Assembly (NCBI RefSeq): GCF_001308875.1
Contig: NZ_KQ465120.1
Location: 1-64,000 of the forward strand
Source: Lysinibacillus sp. ZYM-1
Lineage (GTDB): Bacteria > Bacillota > Bacilli > Bacillales_A > Planococcaceae
Length of the DNA stretch: 64,000 nt
Reading direction: 5' to 3'
In this document: one piece after another, positions 26,464-35,870 of the stretch
Numbering within the stretch: position 1 is the stretch's first letter
Layout: each line of letters opens with the position of its first letter
The notes under the pieces: model-generated
What the model was told of the DNA's origin: nothing
Database searches by the model: none
The model's input: only the letters and a program-made list of their open reading frames with translations
Program-made: the position numbers and the translations under genes

Positions 26464-26681
26464 TGCTAGTCTTATCACGTAAGAAAGATGAATCTATTAT
26501 GATTGGCGACCATATTGAAATAAAAATATTAGCAGTAGAAGGTGAACAAATTAAGTTAGGTATAGTAGCACCAAAAACAGTCAAAGTACACCGTTCGGAA
26601 GTTTTTGAAGCCATTCAAGCACAGAATAAAGAAGCTCTATCGGCATCATCAAATTTCTTGGAGCAACTAAAGAAAAAGTAA
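26463..26681 (+). CDS. csrA: Translational regulator CsrA
   Basis: A 72-residue CsrA dimer subunit: [40 protein letters not shown]. The RNA-binding edge residues (R6 near the N-terminus and the VHRSEV segment) are retained. It represses hag translation by binding GGA motifs in the leader, which are visible at 26838-26841 and over the ribosome site at about 26869. It is antagonised by FliW, with which it overlaps. Confidence 0.95.
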   Translation: MLVLSRKKDESIMIGDHIEIKILAVEGEQIKLGIVAPKTVKVHRSEVFEAIQAQNKEALSASSNFLEQLKKK

Positions 26682-26760
26682 AATCTACTATTATTGTTTT
26701 ATCCAAAATGCAAACTTAGAAATTATTACATAAAAATAAAAAAAAATTTAAAAAAACTAT

Positions 26761-26786
26761 TAAACATTTCCAATTAATTACGATAT
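26761..26786 (+). promoter_or_regulatory. Sigma-D promoter of hag
   Basis: TAAA, a 14-bp spacer and TACGATAT match the sigma-D consensus at 10 of 12 positions. Transcription would start near 26793 and give a leader of about 90 nt, long enough for the CsrA sites. Confidence 0.75.
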
Positions 26787-26829
26787 ATAGATTGTAAGGG
26801 GCAGGAAGTACATAACTACCTAATCCTAA

Positions 26830-26875
26830 ATTCCACACGGATGTGGAATAACAAAAACAAACATTCAAGGAGGAA
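26830..26875 (+). promoter_or_regulatory. CsrA-binding leader of hag
   Basis: An 8-bp stem (ATTCCACA 26830-26837, TGTGGAAT 26842-26849) presents CGGA in a tetraloop, the preferred CsrA recognition form. A second GGA-rich site, AAGGAGGAA, is the hag ribosome site itself (about 26868-26876). Two sites at this spacing match the dimer-bridging repression known in B. subtilis. Confidence 0.75.
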
Positions 26876-26881
26876 TTCCAA

Positions 26882-27727
26882 ATGAGAATTCAACACAACA
26901 TTTCAGCATTAAACACACACCGTAACCTTGGCTTCAACAATTCACAATCTGCAAAAAATCTTGAGAAATTATCTTCAGGCTTCAAAATTAACCGTGCTGG
27001 TGATGACGCTGCTGGTTTAGCTATTTCTGAGAAAATGCGTTCTCAAATCAAAGGTCTTGATATGGCTACTAAAAACTCTCAAGATTCTATCTCATTAATT
27101 CAAACTGCTGAGGGTGCTCTTAACGAAACACATGCTATCCTACAACGTATGCGTGAATTAGCAGTTCAATCTCGTAACGATACGAACGAAAATTCTGATC
27201 GTACGTTCTTACAGGATGAAGTTAAGCAATTAAAAGAAGAAATCAACCGTATTGCTAACACTACTGAATTCAATGAAAAGAAATTGTTAAATGGTGACCT
27301 GAAAGGTGCAGCAACAGCAACAGCAAATGGTTCTTTGACATTCCAAATTGGTGCTAACCAAGGTCAAACAATGACATTAGCTATCGGTACTATGACAGTT
27401 TCAGCATTAGATAATGGTTTAAATGCTGCTTCAATTGGTACTGGTAATGCTGCAAGTGAATCGATTAAATTAATTGACAACGCTATTAAGAAAGTATCTA
27501 CACAACGTTCAGCATTAGGTGCTGTTCAAAACCGTTTAGAGCACACTATTAACAACTTAGGTGCTGCTTCTGAAAACTTAACAGCTGCTGAATCTCGTAT
27601 CCGTGATACAGATATGGCTGCTGAAATGATGGCATTCACTAAGAATAACATCCTTACTCAAGCTGCACAATCTATGCTAGCTCAAGCTAACCAACAACCT
27701 CAAGGCGTTCTTCAATTATTACAATAA
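26882..27727 (+). CDS. hag: Flagellin
   Basis: A 281-residue flagellin. N-terminal D0/D1 (MRIQHNISALNTHRNLG, SSGFKINRAGDDAAGLAI, the GALNETHAILQRMREL helix) and C-terminal D1/D0 (AALGAVQNRLEHTI-type segment, SRIRDTDMAAEMM, ending QPQGVLQLL) are intact. The exposed central part (about 140-190) is short and rich in Thr, Ser and Asn, giving candidate O-glycosylation sites for the Maf/pse island next door. Only one flagellin gene is seen in the window. Synthesis is controlled by sigma-D and CsrA. Confidence 0.96.
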   Translation: MRIQHNISALNTHRNLGFNNSQSAKNLEKLSSGFKINRAGDDAAGLAISEKMRSQIKGLDMATKNSQDSISLIQTAEGALNETHAILQRMRELAVQSRNDTNENSDRTFLQDEVKQLKEEINRIANTTEFNEKKLLNGDLKGAATATANGSLTFQIGANQGQTMTLAIGTMTVSALDNGLNAASIGTGNAASESIKLIDNAIKKVSTQRSALGAVQNRLEHTINNLGAASENLTAAESRIRDTDMAAEMMAFTKNNILTQAAQSMLAQANQQPQGVLQLLQ

Positions 27728-27745
27728 TTTATACATTAATTGATT

Positions 27746-27787
27746 TTAAAAAACCATTCTCTATAATTAGAGAGTGGTTTTTTTCTT
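27746..27787 (+). terminator. Terminator of hag
   Basis: Stem AAAAAACCATTCTCT / AGAGAGTGGTTTTTT (one G-U) with T-tract. Confidence 0.88.
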
Positions 27788-27812
27788 TATATTTTAATAC
27801 ATTTGTCGATAT
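27787..27812 (+). promoter_or_regulatory. Candidate sigma-D -10 element upstream of maf
   Basis: GTCGATAT at 27805-27812 matches 7 of 8 bases of the sigma-D -10 GCCGATAT; the -35 position (TTAT) is poor. If real, the glycosylation genes are switched on with late flagellar genes. Confidence 0.35.
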
Positions 27813-27831
27813 AAGAGTAAGAGGTGAATAT

Positions 27832-29514
27832 ATGAGAGTTGATTATTTAACAGCCAAAAATGGTGAACAAACAATTAAAATTAATAATTATTTTTTACAT
27901 AGTGAATATAATCCATCAAAAGAAGCTATCGAATTTGCAGAAAAACACTTTAAAGCGGAAAGGCTACATCTCGTTTATGGATTTGGAGTAGGTCATTTTA
28001 TTAAAGCATTGCATCAAAAGGCGATACATGGCGAAAAAATCATTGTGATTGAACCATATATTGACATATCTTGCGACTTAAGTGGTATAACAATTATTAA
28101 AGCTAATTCAGAAAATGAAATAAGAGAAGCTTTGGAAGAGCAGATTTCTGTTGTAGACAATGTAAATATAATTATATCTCCAAACTATGACAAAATTGAT
28201 AGTATAACTTTTATACAAGCTCTAAACGCTATTAACAAAAAATTATATTCTGATTTTGTAGCAGAGTCTACGCATAACCATTTTAATAAACAATGGCCCA
28301 AAAATTATTTGCTAAATTTGCAATATATATTAAAAGATAAATCTGTAATTAATTTAGTCTCAAAATATAATGAACCAATTGTAATTGCTTCTGGAGGGCC
28401 GTCTTTAACCAAGCAAATTAACACGCTAAAACAAATAAGGAGTAATATTGTCCTTATAGCTGCTGGCTCTACAGTAAATACATTACTACATAACGATATT
28501 GAACCTGACTATATTGTTTCTGTAGATGGAACTGAAGCAAATTACAATCACTTTAAAAATATACAGGGTTGTAAAAGTAGACTTATATATGCTTTATATA
28601 ATCATTATTTAATTCGTGATATTTTTGAAATGAATGGTTACTTTTTTGCAACTAATCAGGATACTCTGAATCATATGCAAAAATATTCTGATCAAAAAGT
28701 ACTCTATTTGTCTGGTGGTACATCTGTAGCAAACTATGCGTATTCTTTGGCAACTTTAATGACTACTGGACCTATAGCAATTATTGGTCAAGATTTAGCT
28801 TTTACTAATAATAAAACACATGCTGATTACAATAAAAATATGAAATCACTAGATGACTTAAAAAAAAGTAAGGATAATTTTATTGAGATTGATGGTTATT
28901 ATGGTGAAAAAGTTTTAAGTGATTATGTATATTTGACGATGAAAGAATCATTTGAAAATCTTCATAAATCTTTAGGAGAAGAAAGGTTAGTTTTTAATTG
29001 TACAGAGGGTGGAGCAATGATAAATGGAATTGAAAATTTACCATTTAAAGAATTTGTTCAACAGTATGCTAGATTTCCAAAGCAAAATATAGAAATTGAA
29101 AAATCGAACTTCAATGCATCAGAAGAAAAAGAAAAAATGATTATGGGATTGAAAAAAGAGAATGAAATTTTTCTGAAATTAATTAAGTTGTTTGAAAAAT
29201 CTTTGAACTTATTGGAGTTAAATAGATCCACAAAATTCTTTTCAAAAGAAATACTAATGAAATTAGATTGTAATGATGAGAAAATTCAAAAATTAAGTGG
29301 TGATACAATGCTTAATATGGCATTTCAAGTAATAAATTTAAATGCATTAAAATATTTCAAACCTCAAAAAAATGAGTCACCTACAGATACATATAACCGT
29401 ATCTATAAACAGAATAAAATGTTATATGCAAAAATGTTAGAAGAAACGGTAGATACACAAAAACATTTAAATACTTTAATAGAATTTTTAATGAGGGAGC
29501 CAAGTATAAAATGA
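27832..29514 (+). CDS. Maf family flagellin glycosyltransferase (motility accessory factor)
   Basis: A 560-residue protein. The N-terminal part gives a GVGHFIKAL Rossmann-like motif. The central Maf/DUF115 (6-hydroxymethylpterin pyrophosphokinase MptE-like) domain is at about 165-400: PIVIASGGPSLTKQI, LIAAGSTVNTLL, IVSVDGTEANYNHFK, GPIAIIGQDLAFTNNKTHAD. The C-terminal 150 residues are helical and charged. Maf proteins transfer pseudaminic or legionaminic acid to flagellin Ser/Thr. Its place right after hag and before a complete pse set supports that donor. The DNA is more AT-rich than the flagellar genes, in line with acquired glycosylation islands. A 4-bp ATGA overlap links it to the next gene. 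Confidence 0.88.
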   Translation: MRVDYLTAKNGEQTIKINNYFLHSEYNPSKEAIEFAEKHFKAERLHLVYGFGVGHFIKALHQKAIHGEKIIVIEPYIDISCDLSGITIIKANSENEIREALEEQISVVDNVNIIISPNYDKIDSITFIQALNAINKKLYSDFVAESTHNHFNKQWPKNYLLNLQYILKDKSVINLVSKYNEPIVIASGGPSLTKQINTLKQIRSNIVLIAAGSTVNTLLHNDIEPDYIVSVDGTEANYNHFKNIQGCKSRLIYALYNHYLIRDIFEMNGYFFATNQDTLNHMQKYSDQKVLYLSGGTSVANYAYSLATLMTTGPIAIIGQDLAFTNNKTHADYNKNMKSLDDLKKSKDNFIEIDGYYGEKVLSDYVYLTMKESFENLHKSLGEERLVFNCTEGGAMINGIENLPFKEFVQQYARFPKQNIEIEKSNFNASEEKEKMIMGLKKENEIFLKLIKLFEKSLNLLELNRSTKFFSKEILMKLDCNDEKIQKLSGDTMLNMAFQVINLNALKYFKPQKNESPTDTYNRIYKQNKMLYAKMLEETVDTQKHLNTLIEFLMREPSIK

Positions 29515-29858
29515 ATGAAATGATTTTAGATATAATTAATAGCTATAATGGATATTTAGAAAAAATTCCTCAAGGATGCGAAAGTATAATTAAAAAGGCA
29601 AAATCGGAAGTACCATTAGAAGCAATGCAGCTGATTTCACAATTTACTGAAGGAGTAGATTGGTTAGTTCAAGTGAATGAGAAGCTTGCCTCATTAGGTT
29701 ATGAAAATCCATTATATGTAATGAAAATTCATGAATATCTTGAGGAGATTAACAAAGGGCTTGAAATCCAAGATTTTTTGCGAGTGGCCGATATTTTTGA
29801 ATATGAAATAAAACCTTATTTTGAAAGTATTCCTCCCTATGAAATACCTATCAACTAA
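29511..29858 (+). CDS. Small acidic helical protein coupled to maf, unknown function
   Basis: A 115-residue acidic protein that I cannot assign to a family. It is predicted to be mainly helical (IINSYNGYLEKIPQG, AMQLISQFTEGVDWLVQVNE, KIHEYLEEINKGLEIQDFL) with no Cys, signal peptide or membrane segment. Its ATG overlaps the maf stop codon, so it is translated in step with Maf. Size, acidity and helicity recall flagellar export chaperones such as FliS, FliT and FlgN, but no motif proves this. It may be a Maf partner or a flagellin-presenting factor; this is inference from coupling alone. Confidence 0.75.
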   Translation: MNEMILDIINSYNGYLEKIPQGCESIIKKAKSEVPLEAMQLISQFTEGVDWLVQVNEKLASLGYENPLYVMKIHEYLEEINKGLEIQDFLRVADIFEYEIKPYFESIPPYEIPIN

Positions 29859-29888
29859 TATTAATTTATAATAATTTGAGGAATTTAA

Positions 29889-30884
<996 letters not shown>

Positions 30885-30922
30885 TCATTGACTGCGTTTT
30901 TTCTTTAAAGGAGTTAAATAAA

Positions 30923-32080
30923 ATGAGAGATACATATTTACCTTATGGACAACAATGGCTAGATGACGAGGATATACAGGCTGTTGTAGATGTTTTAAAG
31001 GGCAGTTACTTAACAACTGGTCCAACAATTGCGAAATTTGAAGAATCTGTAGCTGAATATGTTGGTGCAAAATATGCTGTAGCATTTTCAAATGGCACAG
31101 CTGCACTTCACGGGGCTTGCTTTGCTGCAGGTATTGGTGAAGGAGATGAAGTTATTACAACACCAATAACATTTGCGGCGAGTGCAAACTGTGTACGTTA
31201 TGTAGGTGGTACAGTTGTTTTTGCAGATATTAAGGAAGATACATATAACATAGATCCTTTAGAAATTGAAAAAAAAATTACACCAAATACAAAGGCAATC
31301 ATTCCTGTTCATTTTACAGGTCAGCCCGCACAGTTATCGGAAATTCATGCTATTGCTAGGAAACATAATTTAATAGTAATTGAAGATGCGGCACACGCTC
31401 TAGGAGCTGAATATAAAGGAGAAAAAATAGGTGCACTAAGTGATATGACAATGTTTAGCTTTCATCCTGTAAAGCATGTTACAACAGGTGAAGGTGGCGT
31501 TATTACAACAAATAATGAAGTTTTATACAAAAAACTTTTACAATTTCGTTCTCATGGAATAACAAGAGAGACAAGTAACCTTTCCAGAAATGACGGTCCT
31601 TGGTATTATGATATGAAATTTTTAGGATTTAATTATCGAATGACAGATATTCAAGCTGCTCTCGGCATTAGCCAGTTAAGGAAGTTAGATCAATTTGTAG
31701 CACGTCGTCGTGAGATTGCACAAGTATATAATGAGGCGTTTAAAGATAATGAATGTATATTTATACCAACCCAACGTGTAGATGGGATTTCAAGTTGGCA
31801 CCTTTATATCATTAGATTAAATCTGGAAAATATAAGTGTGTCTCGAAAAGAAATATTTGAGGCATTATTAGCTCAAAATATTGGTGTGAATGTACACTAC
31901 ATTCCAGTACATACTTTGTCATATTATCAAGAATTAGGCTATGTAGAAGGGTCTATGCCAAAAGCAGAAGAGCTATATGATGCTATTTTCACTTTACCAT
32001 TATTCCCTAAAATGTCGAATGAGGATGTAATGGATGTAATCAATTCAGTGATAATGGAACTGGAAAAGGTGAAAAAATGA
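30923..32080 (+). CDS. pseC: UDP-4-amino-4,6-dideoxy-AltNAc aminotransferase PseC
   Basis: A 385-residue DegT/DnrJ/EryC1 family PLP enzyme. The PLP lysine is K184 in FSFHPVKHVTTGEGG, with EDAAHALGAEYKG before it and the substrate-binding VHFTGQPA. It adds the C4 amino group from glutamate to the PseB product. The C-terminus matches PseC (IGVNVHYIPVHTLSYYQELGY). Its last bases overlap the pseF start (ATGA), so the operon is tightly coupled. Confidence 0.94.
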   Translation: MRDTYLPYGQQWLDDEDIQAVVDVLKGSYLTTGPTIAKFEESVAEYVGAKYAVAFSNGTAALHGACFAAGIGEGDEVITTPITFAASANCVRYVGGTVVFADIKEDTYNIDPLEIEKKITPNTKAIIPVHFTGQPAQLSEIHAIARKHNLIVIEDAAHALGAEYKGEKIGALSDMTMFSFHPVKHVTTGEGGVITTNNEVLYKKLLQFRSHGITRETSNLSRNDGPWYYDMKFLGFNYRMTDIQAALGISQLRKLDQFVARRREIAQVYNEAFKDNECIFIPTQRVDGISSWHLYIIRLNLENISVSRKEIFEALLAQNIGVNVHYIPVHTLSYYQELGYVEGSMPKAEELYDAIFTLPLFPKMSNEDVMDVINSVIMELEKVKK

Positions 32081-32805
32081 GAATTGTTGCAATTATTCAA
32101 GCAAGGATGGGATCAACTCGTTTACCAGGGAAAATTCTAAAAATGGTGAATAATCGACCTTTACTATCGTATCAAATAGAGCGTTTACAACAAAGTAGTT
32201 ACATTAATGATTTGGTGATAGCAACAACCATTGATGAAAAAGATGATTTAATAGTTGATTTTTGTAAAAAAAATAACGTTTTGTGTTTTAGAGGATCTGA
32301 AAAAGATGTATTAGCAAGATATTATGAGACAGCTAAGGCATTTGAAGCAGATGCAATTGTCCGTATTACTTCAGATTGCCCAATAATTGATGTGCAAGTA
32401 GTTGATAAAACGATACAATATTTTTTATATAATAAGGATTTTGATTATGTGTCAAATACTGTAGAAAGAACTTATCCAAGAGGACAAGATACAGAAATAT
32501 TTTCATTTGCAGTACTCGAAAAGGCATATAATGAAGCTGTTTTAGAAAGGGACCGTGAGCATGTAACCGCTTATTTCTATACAAATCCTAATATATTTAA
32601 AATCGGTAGTAAAAAAAATGAAATTGATTATAGTAGATATCGATGGACAGTAGATACAGAGGAAGATTTTCAACTTATCAAAAATATAATAGAAAAGCTT
32701 TATTGTGAGAATCCACACTTTACTTTACTAGATACAGTACAGTTAATGGAAAAAAATCCTGATTGGTTTTATATTAATGCTCATATTGAACAAAAGAAAT
32801 TATAG
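32077..32805 (+). CDS. pseF: Pseudaminic acid cytidylyltransferase-like PseF
   Basis: A 242-residue nucleotidyltransferase of the SpsF/NeuA type. The N-terminal CTP-binding motif is IIQARMGSTRLPGKIL, followed by VRITSDCPIIDVQVVD and VERTYPRGQDTEIF. It activates pseudaminic acid with CMP so that Maf can use it. This is the SpsF-like subclass often found in Bacilli rather than the Campylobacter-like PseF. The sequence is clearly AT-rich. It sits between pseC and pseG with overlapping or near-overlapping ends. Confidence 0.85.
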   Translation: MRIVAIIQARMGSTRLPGKILKMVNNRPLLSYQIERLQQSSYINDLVIATTIDEKDDLIVDFCKKNNVLCFRGSEKDVLARYYETAKAFEADAIVRITSDCPIIDVQVVDKTIQYFLYNKDFDYVSNTVERTYPRGQDTEIFSFAVLEKAYNEAVLERDREHVTAYFYTNPNIFKIGSKKNEIDYSRYRWTVDTEEDFQLIKNIIEKLYCENPHFTLLDTVQLMEKNPDWFYINAHIEQKKL

Positions 32806-32813
32806 GTGATAGT

Positions 32814-33833
32814 ATGAATATATTTATCAGAGTGGATGCCTCCATTGAAATTGGTACAGGACATGTGTTACGCTGTTTAACTTTAGCTCATCGACTAAAA
32901 AAAGAAGGAAAGCAAGTAGCGTTTATATGTAGAGGGGCAGAGGGTGACTGTATAGAATTAATAGAAAAACAAGGTTTTCAAGTATATAAATTGAAGTCTA
33001 TTTTAGGTTCTTTATGGACATATGTAGCTGATTATTGGGAAAGAGATGTTAAAGAAACAATTGATGTTTTAAAACAACATGAGGTTGAAAAATTAATTAT
33101 TGACCACTATTCAATAGATATTAAATGGGAACAAGCAACCCGTCCATTTACTAAAGAAATAATAATTATCGATGACTTAGCAAATCGTAAGCACGATTGC
33201 GATACTTTACTGGATCAAAATTTTTATTTGAATATGGAAACTAGATATAAAGGTTTAGTTTCCTCTACAACAAACTTGGTACTTGGACCAACATATGCTT
33301 TGTTACGTGAAGAATTTATTGAAGCTAAAAAAAATTTAAAAGCATTTAGTGGTAAGTTAGAAAGATTATTTATTTTCTTTGGCGGTAGTGATCCAACAAA
33401 TGAAACAGAGAAAATATTATATTCAATAATGCCCCTAATAGAAAAATATAATTTTGAGGTTGATGTCGTTGTAGGCAATTCTAATCAGAATAAAAAACGT
33501 ATAAAAGATATTTCTTTAACAAATAAAAATATCAATTTTTATTGTCAAATTAATAATATTGCTGAATTAATGGCTAAAGCTGATATAGCCATTGGTGCAG
33601 GTGGAGCTACTACCTGGGAAAGAGTTTTTTTAGGACTACCTTCAATTGTCATTGCCGTTGCTATGAATCAAGTAGAAGTTGCAAAAGCAGTGGCAAATAT
33701 GGGGGCAATTATTTATTTAGGTGTCTCTAATGAAGTGAATGGTAATCAAGTACTTGAAAATCTTGAGCTACTATACAGAGATTCCGATGAATTATCTCGT
33801 ATAAGAAAAAGTTGTTTTAATTTAATATCATGA
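32814..33833 (+). CDS. pseG: UDP-2,4-diacetamido-trideoxy-altropyranose hydrolase PseG
   Basis: A 339-residue GT-B-fold hydrolase. The N-terminal RVDASIEIGTGHVLRCLTLA has the catalytic His (GHVLRC), and the C-terminal half has LFIFFGGSDPTNET and IGAGGATTWERVFLGLPSI. It cleaves UDP from the diacetamido sugar before condensation with PEP. The ATGA overlap with pseH means the hydrolase and acetyltransferase are translated together; in some bacteria the two are fused. Confidence 0.92.
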   Translation: MNIFIRVDASIEIGTGHVLRCLTLAHRLKKEGKQVAFICRGAEGDCIELIEKQGFQVYKLKSILGSLWTYVADYWERDVKETIDVLKQHEVEKLIIDHYSIDIKWEQATRPFTKEIIIIDDLANRKHDCDTLLDQNFYLNMETRYKGLVSSTTNLVLGPTYALLREEFIEAKKNLKAFSGKLERLFIFFGGSDPTNETEKILYSIMPLIEKYNFEVDVVVGNSNQNKKRIKDISLTNKNINFYCQINNIAELMAKADIAIGAGGATTWERVFLGLPSIVIAVAMNQVEVAKAVANMGAIIYLGVSNEVNGNQVLENLELLYRDSDELSRIRKSCFNLIS

Positions 33834-34396
33834 AGGGATGTAATATAGTGTTAAATGCATCACTTAGGGATATAGTTATAGATGATTTAGAAAAAGTTTT
33901 AGCATGGCGCAATCAAGAACATATTAGGTCTGTAATGTTTAACGATAACATTATTTTATGGCAACAACATATGAATTGGTTCAATGAATTAAAGAATAAC
34001 CATTATAAACTTTCTAAAATTTTTAGTATTAAGAATGTCGATTATGGTGTGATAAATATTAATAATATAGATGAATATTCTAATCGATGTTCTTGGGGCT
34101 TTTATATAGGAGAAAAAAAAGCACCAAAAGGTACAGGTATATTATTAGGATATATTTCTCTTGAATTTGTTTTTAAAGAATTAAAGTTTAGAAAACTTTG
34201 TGCAGAAGTTATTGAATCAAATAAAATCAGTTGTAATTTTCATGAAAAATTAGGATTTAAATTAGAAGGTACATTACGTAAACAAATAAAACGGAACGAA
34301 AACTATGAAGATATTTATATTTATAGTTTATTTGCTGAAGAATGGGAAGAAAAAAGAATAGAATTGAAGTTAGAGTTAGAGGAGCGATTTAAATGA
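33830..34396 (+). CDS. pseH: UDP-4-amino-sugar N4-acetyltransferase PseH
   Basis: A 188-residue GNAT acetyltransferase. Features: LRDIVIDDLEKVLAWRNQEHI (typical PseH N-terminus), the acetyl-CoA region around GTGILLGYISLEFVF, and IESNKISCNFHEKLGFKLEGTLRKQ. It acetylates the C4 amine made by PseC. The start overlaps the pseG stop and the end overlaps the pseI start. The AT-rich codon usage resembles pseF and pseG. Confidence 0.9.
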   Translation: MKGCNIVLNASLRDIVIDDLEKVLAWRNQEHIRSVMFNDNIILWQQHMNWFNELKNNHYKLSKIFSIKNVDYGVININNIDEYSNRCSWGFYIGEKKAPKGTGILLGYISLEFVFKELKFRKLCAEVIESNKISCNFHEKLGFKLEGTLRKQIKRNENYEDIYIYSLFAEEWEEKRIELKLELEERFK

Positions 34397-35445
34397 AACA
34401 AATAAAGGTAGAGAATTTGGAAATTGGCTCACTTTCTAAACCATTTATTATTGCTGAAATGTCTGGAAACCATAATCAATCTCTAGAGCGTGCATTAGAA
34501 ATTGTCGAAGCTGCCGCAGCTAGTGGTGTCCATGCATTAAAAATCCAAACATATACTGCAGATACAATTACACTTGATGTAGGGTCACCGGATTTTTTAA
34601 TTTCAGATGAAGGAAATTTATGGAAAGGTAGGAAGCTTCATGATTTATATGATGAGGCTCATACTCCTTGGGATTGGCATAAGCCAATTTTTGATCGTGC
34701 TAAAGAACTAGGTATGATTGCTTTTAGTACGCCATTTGATGAAACAGCGGTTGATTTTTTGGAGGAGTTAGACGTACCACTCTATAAAATTGCCTCTTTT
34801 GAAAATACAGATTTACCACTTATAAAAAAAGTTGCGTCTACAGGAAAACCAATGATTGTATCGACTGGAATGGCGACAGTTGCAGAATTAGATGACTTGG
34901 TGTGTACTGCAAGAAAAGCTGGGTGTAAGGACTTAATTTTATTAAAATGTACGAGTACATATCCAGCCACGCCTGAAAATACGAATATTTCAACGATCCC
35001 GCATATGCAAGAGTTATTTGATGTGGAAGTGGGATTATCTGATCATACAATGGGAACTGGTGTGGCAGTAGCGAGTGTTGCTATGGGAGCAACCGTAATT
35101 GAAAAGCACTTCACATTATCTCGTGCAGATGGTGGGGTGGATTCAGCTTTTTCAATGGAACCAGAAGAAATGAAGGCATTGGTCATTGAAACAGAGCGCG
35201 CATGGCAATCGTTAGGGAAAGTTACTTATGGTCCAACTGAAAAAGAAAAGGCATCTTTGAAATTTAGACGTTCAATTTACGTGTCAAAAGATATTAAAGT
35301 AGGAGAAGTGTTTACAGAAGATAATATTAAAATTATTCGTCCAGGATACGGACTTGAGCCGAAATATTATGAGATTCTATTAGGTTGTAAAGCCAAGAAA
35401 GCCTATCAGTATGGACAACCACTCAAAATAGATGATTTATTGTGA
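34393..35445 (+). CDS. pseI: Pseudaminic acid synthase PseI
   Basis: A 350-residue NeuB-family aldolase. The TIM-barrel N-terminal part has FIIAEMSGNHNQSLERALEI, KIQTYTADTITLD, the LLKCTSTYPATPENTN loop and VGLSDHTMGTGVAVA. The C-terminal SAF (antifreeze-like) domain is at about 290-350 (FRRSIYVSKDIKVGEVF). It condenses the hydrolysed sugar with PEP to give pseudaminic acid. It is the last pse gene; hairpins follow near 35467-35500 and 35722-35763. Confidence 0.95.
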   Translation: MKQIKVENLEIGSLSKPFIIAEMSGNHNQSLERALEIVEAAAASGVHALKIQTYTADTITLDVGSPDFLISDEGNLWKGRKLHDLYDEAHTPWDWHKPIFDRAKELGMIAFSTPFDETAVDFLEELDVPLYKIASFENTDLPLIKKVASTGKPMIVSTGMATVAELDDLVCTARKAGCKDLILLKCTSTYPATPENTNISTIPHMQELFDVEVGLSDHTMGTGVAVASVAMGATVIEKHFTLSRADGGVDSAFSMEPEEMKALVIETERAWQSLGKVTYGPTEKEKASLKFRRSIYVSKDIKVGEVFTEDNIKIIRPGYGLEPKYYEILLGCKAKKAYQYGQPLKIDDLL

Positions 35446-35870
35446 AAATGAGAATGTAATTTAGTGGAGTAGCAATTCAGCTATCAGTATTGCTAGACTC
35501 TTCTATGCAGAATTACCGTAATGAGAGCAGGGTGTTATTATATTTATATAATTAAACCCTAGTAGCGATTAAAAAGTTTAAATACCTATAAGTGTGTTTC
35601 AATAAATGAATTATGATTAATGCAATTAGCGAGGTTAGTATTAGTAGTAAATATGATTAATTTATTCTATTAATTATGTTATACATACTATACTGATATC
35701 TATGCATCGTACTTTTAAATTAGAGAAGCCGTGTAATGTATGAGATAAAGTGGCTTCTCTTTGAAAGAATGCTTAATAAATTCAGAAAATGTATGCTATT
35801 TTTTAGATTTGAACCGAAATTGTACTAACATTAACATCTTAAATTTCGGGGAATTGGAGAGGGTAATTGT
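35446..35870. other. Intergenic region between pseI and the CgeB-like gene
   Basis: 425 bp of AT-rich non-coding sequence. A hairpin at 35467-35500 (TAGCAAT / ATTGCTA core) and a stronger one at 35722-35760 (AGAGAAGCC / GGCTTCTCT) probably end the pse transcript. An 8-bp inverted repeat, CCGAAATT (35814-35821) / AATTTCGG (35842-35849), precedes the next gene and may be an operator. No gene was seen. Confidence 0.55.

Noticed and set aside
35813-35820. ACCGAAAT upstream of the CgeB-like gene as a sigma-D -10
   Set aside because: No TAAA-like -35 at 14-16 bp, and the bases belong to an inverted repeat that explains them better.
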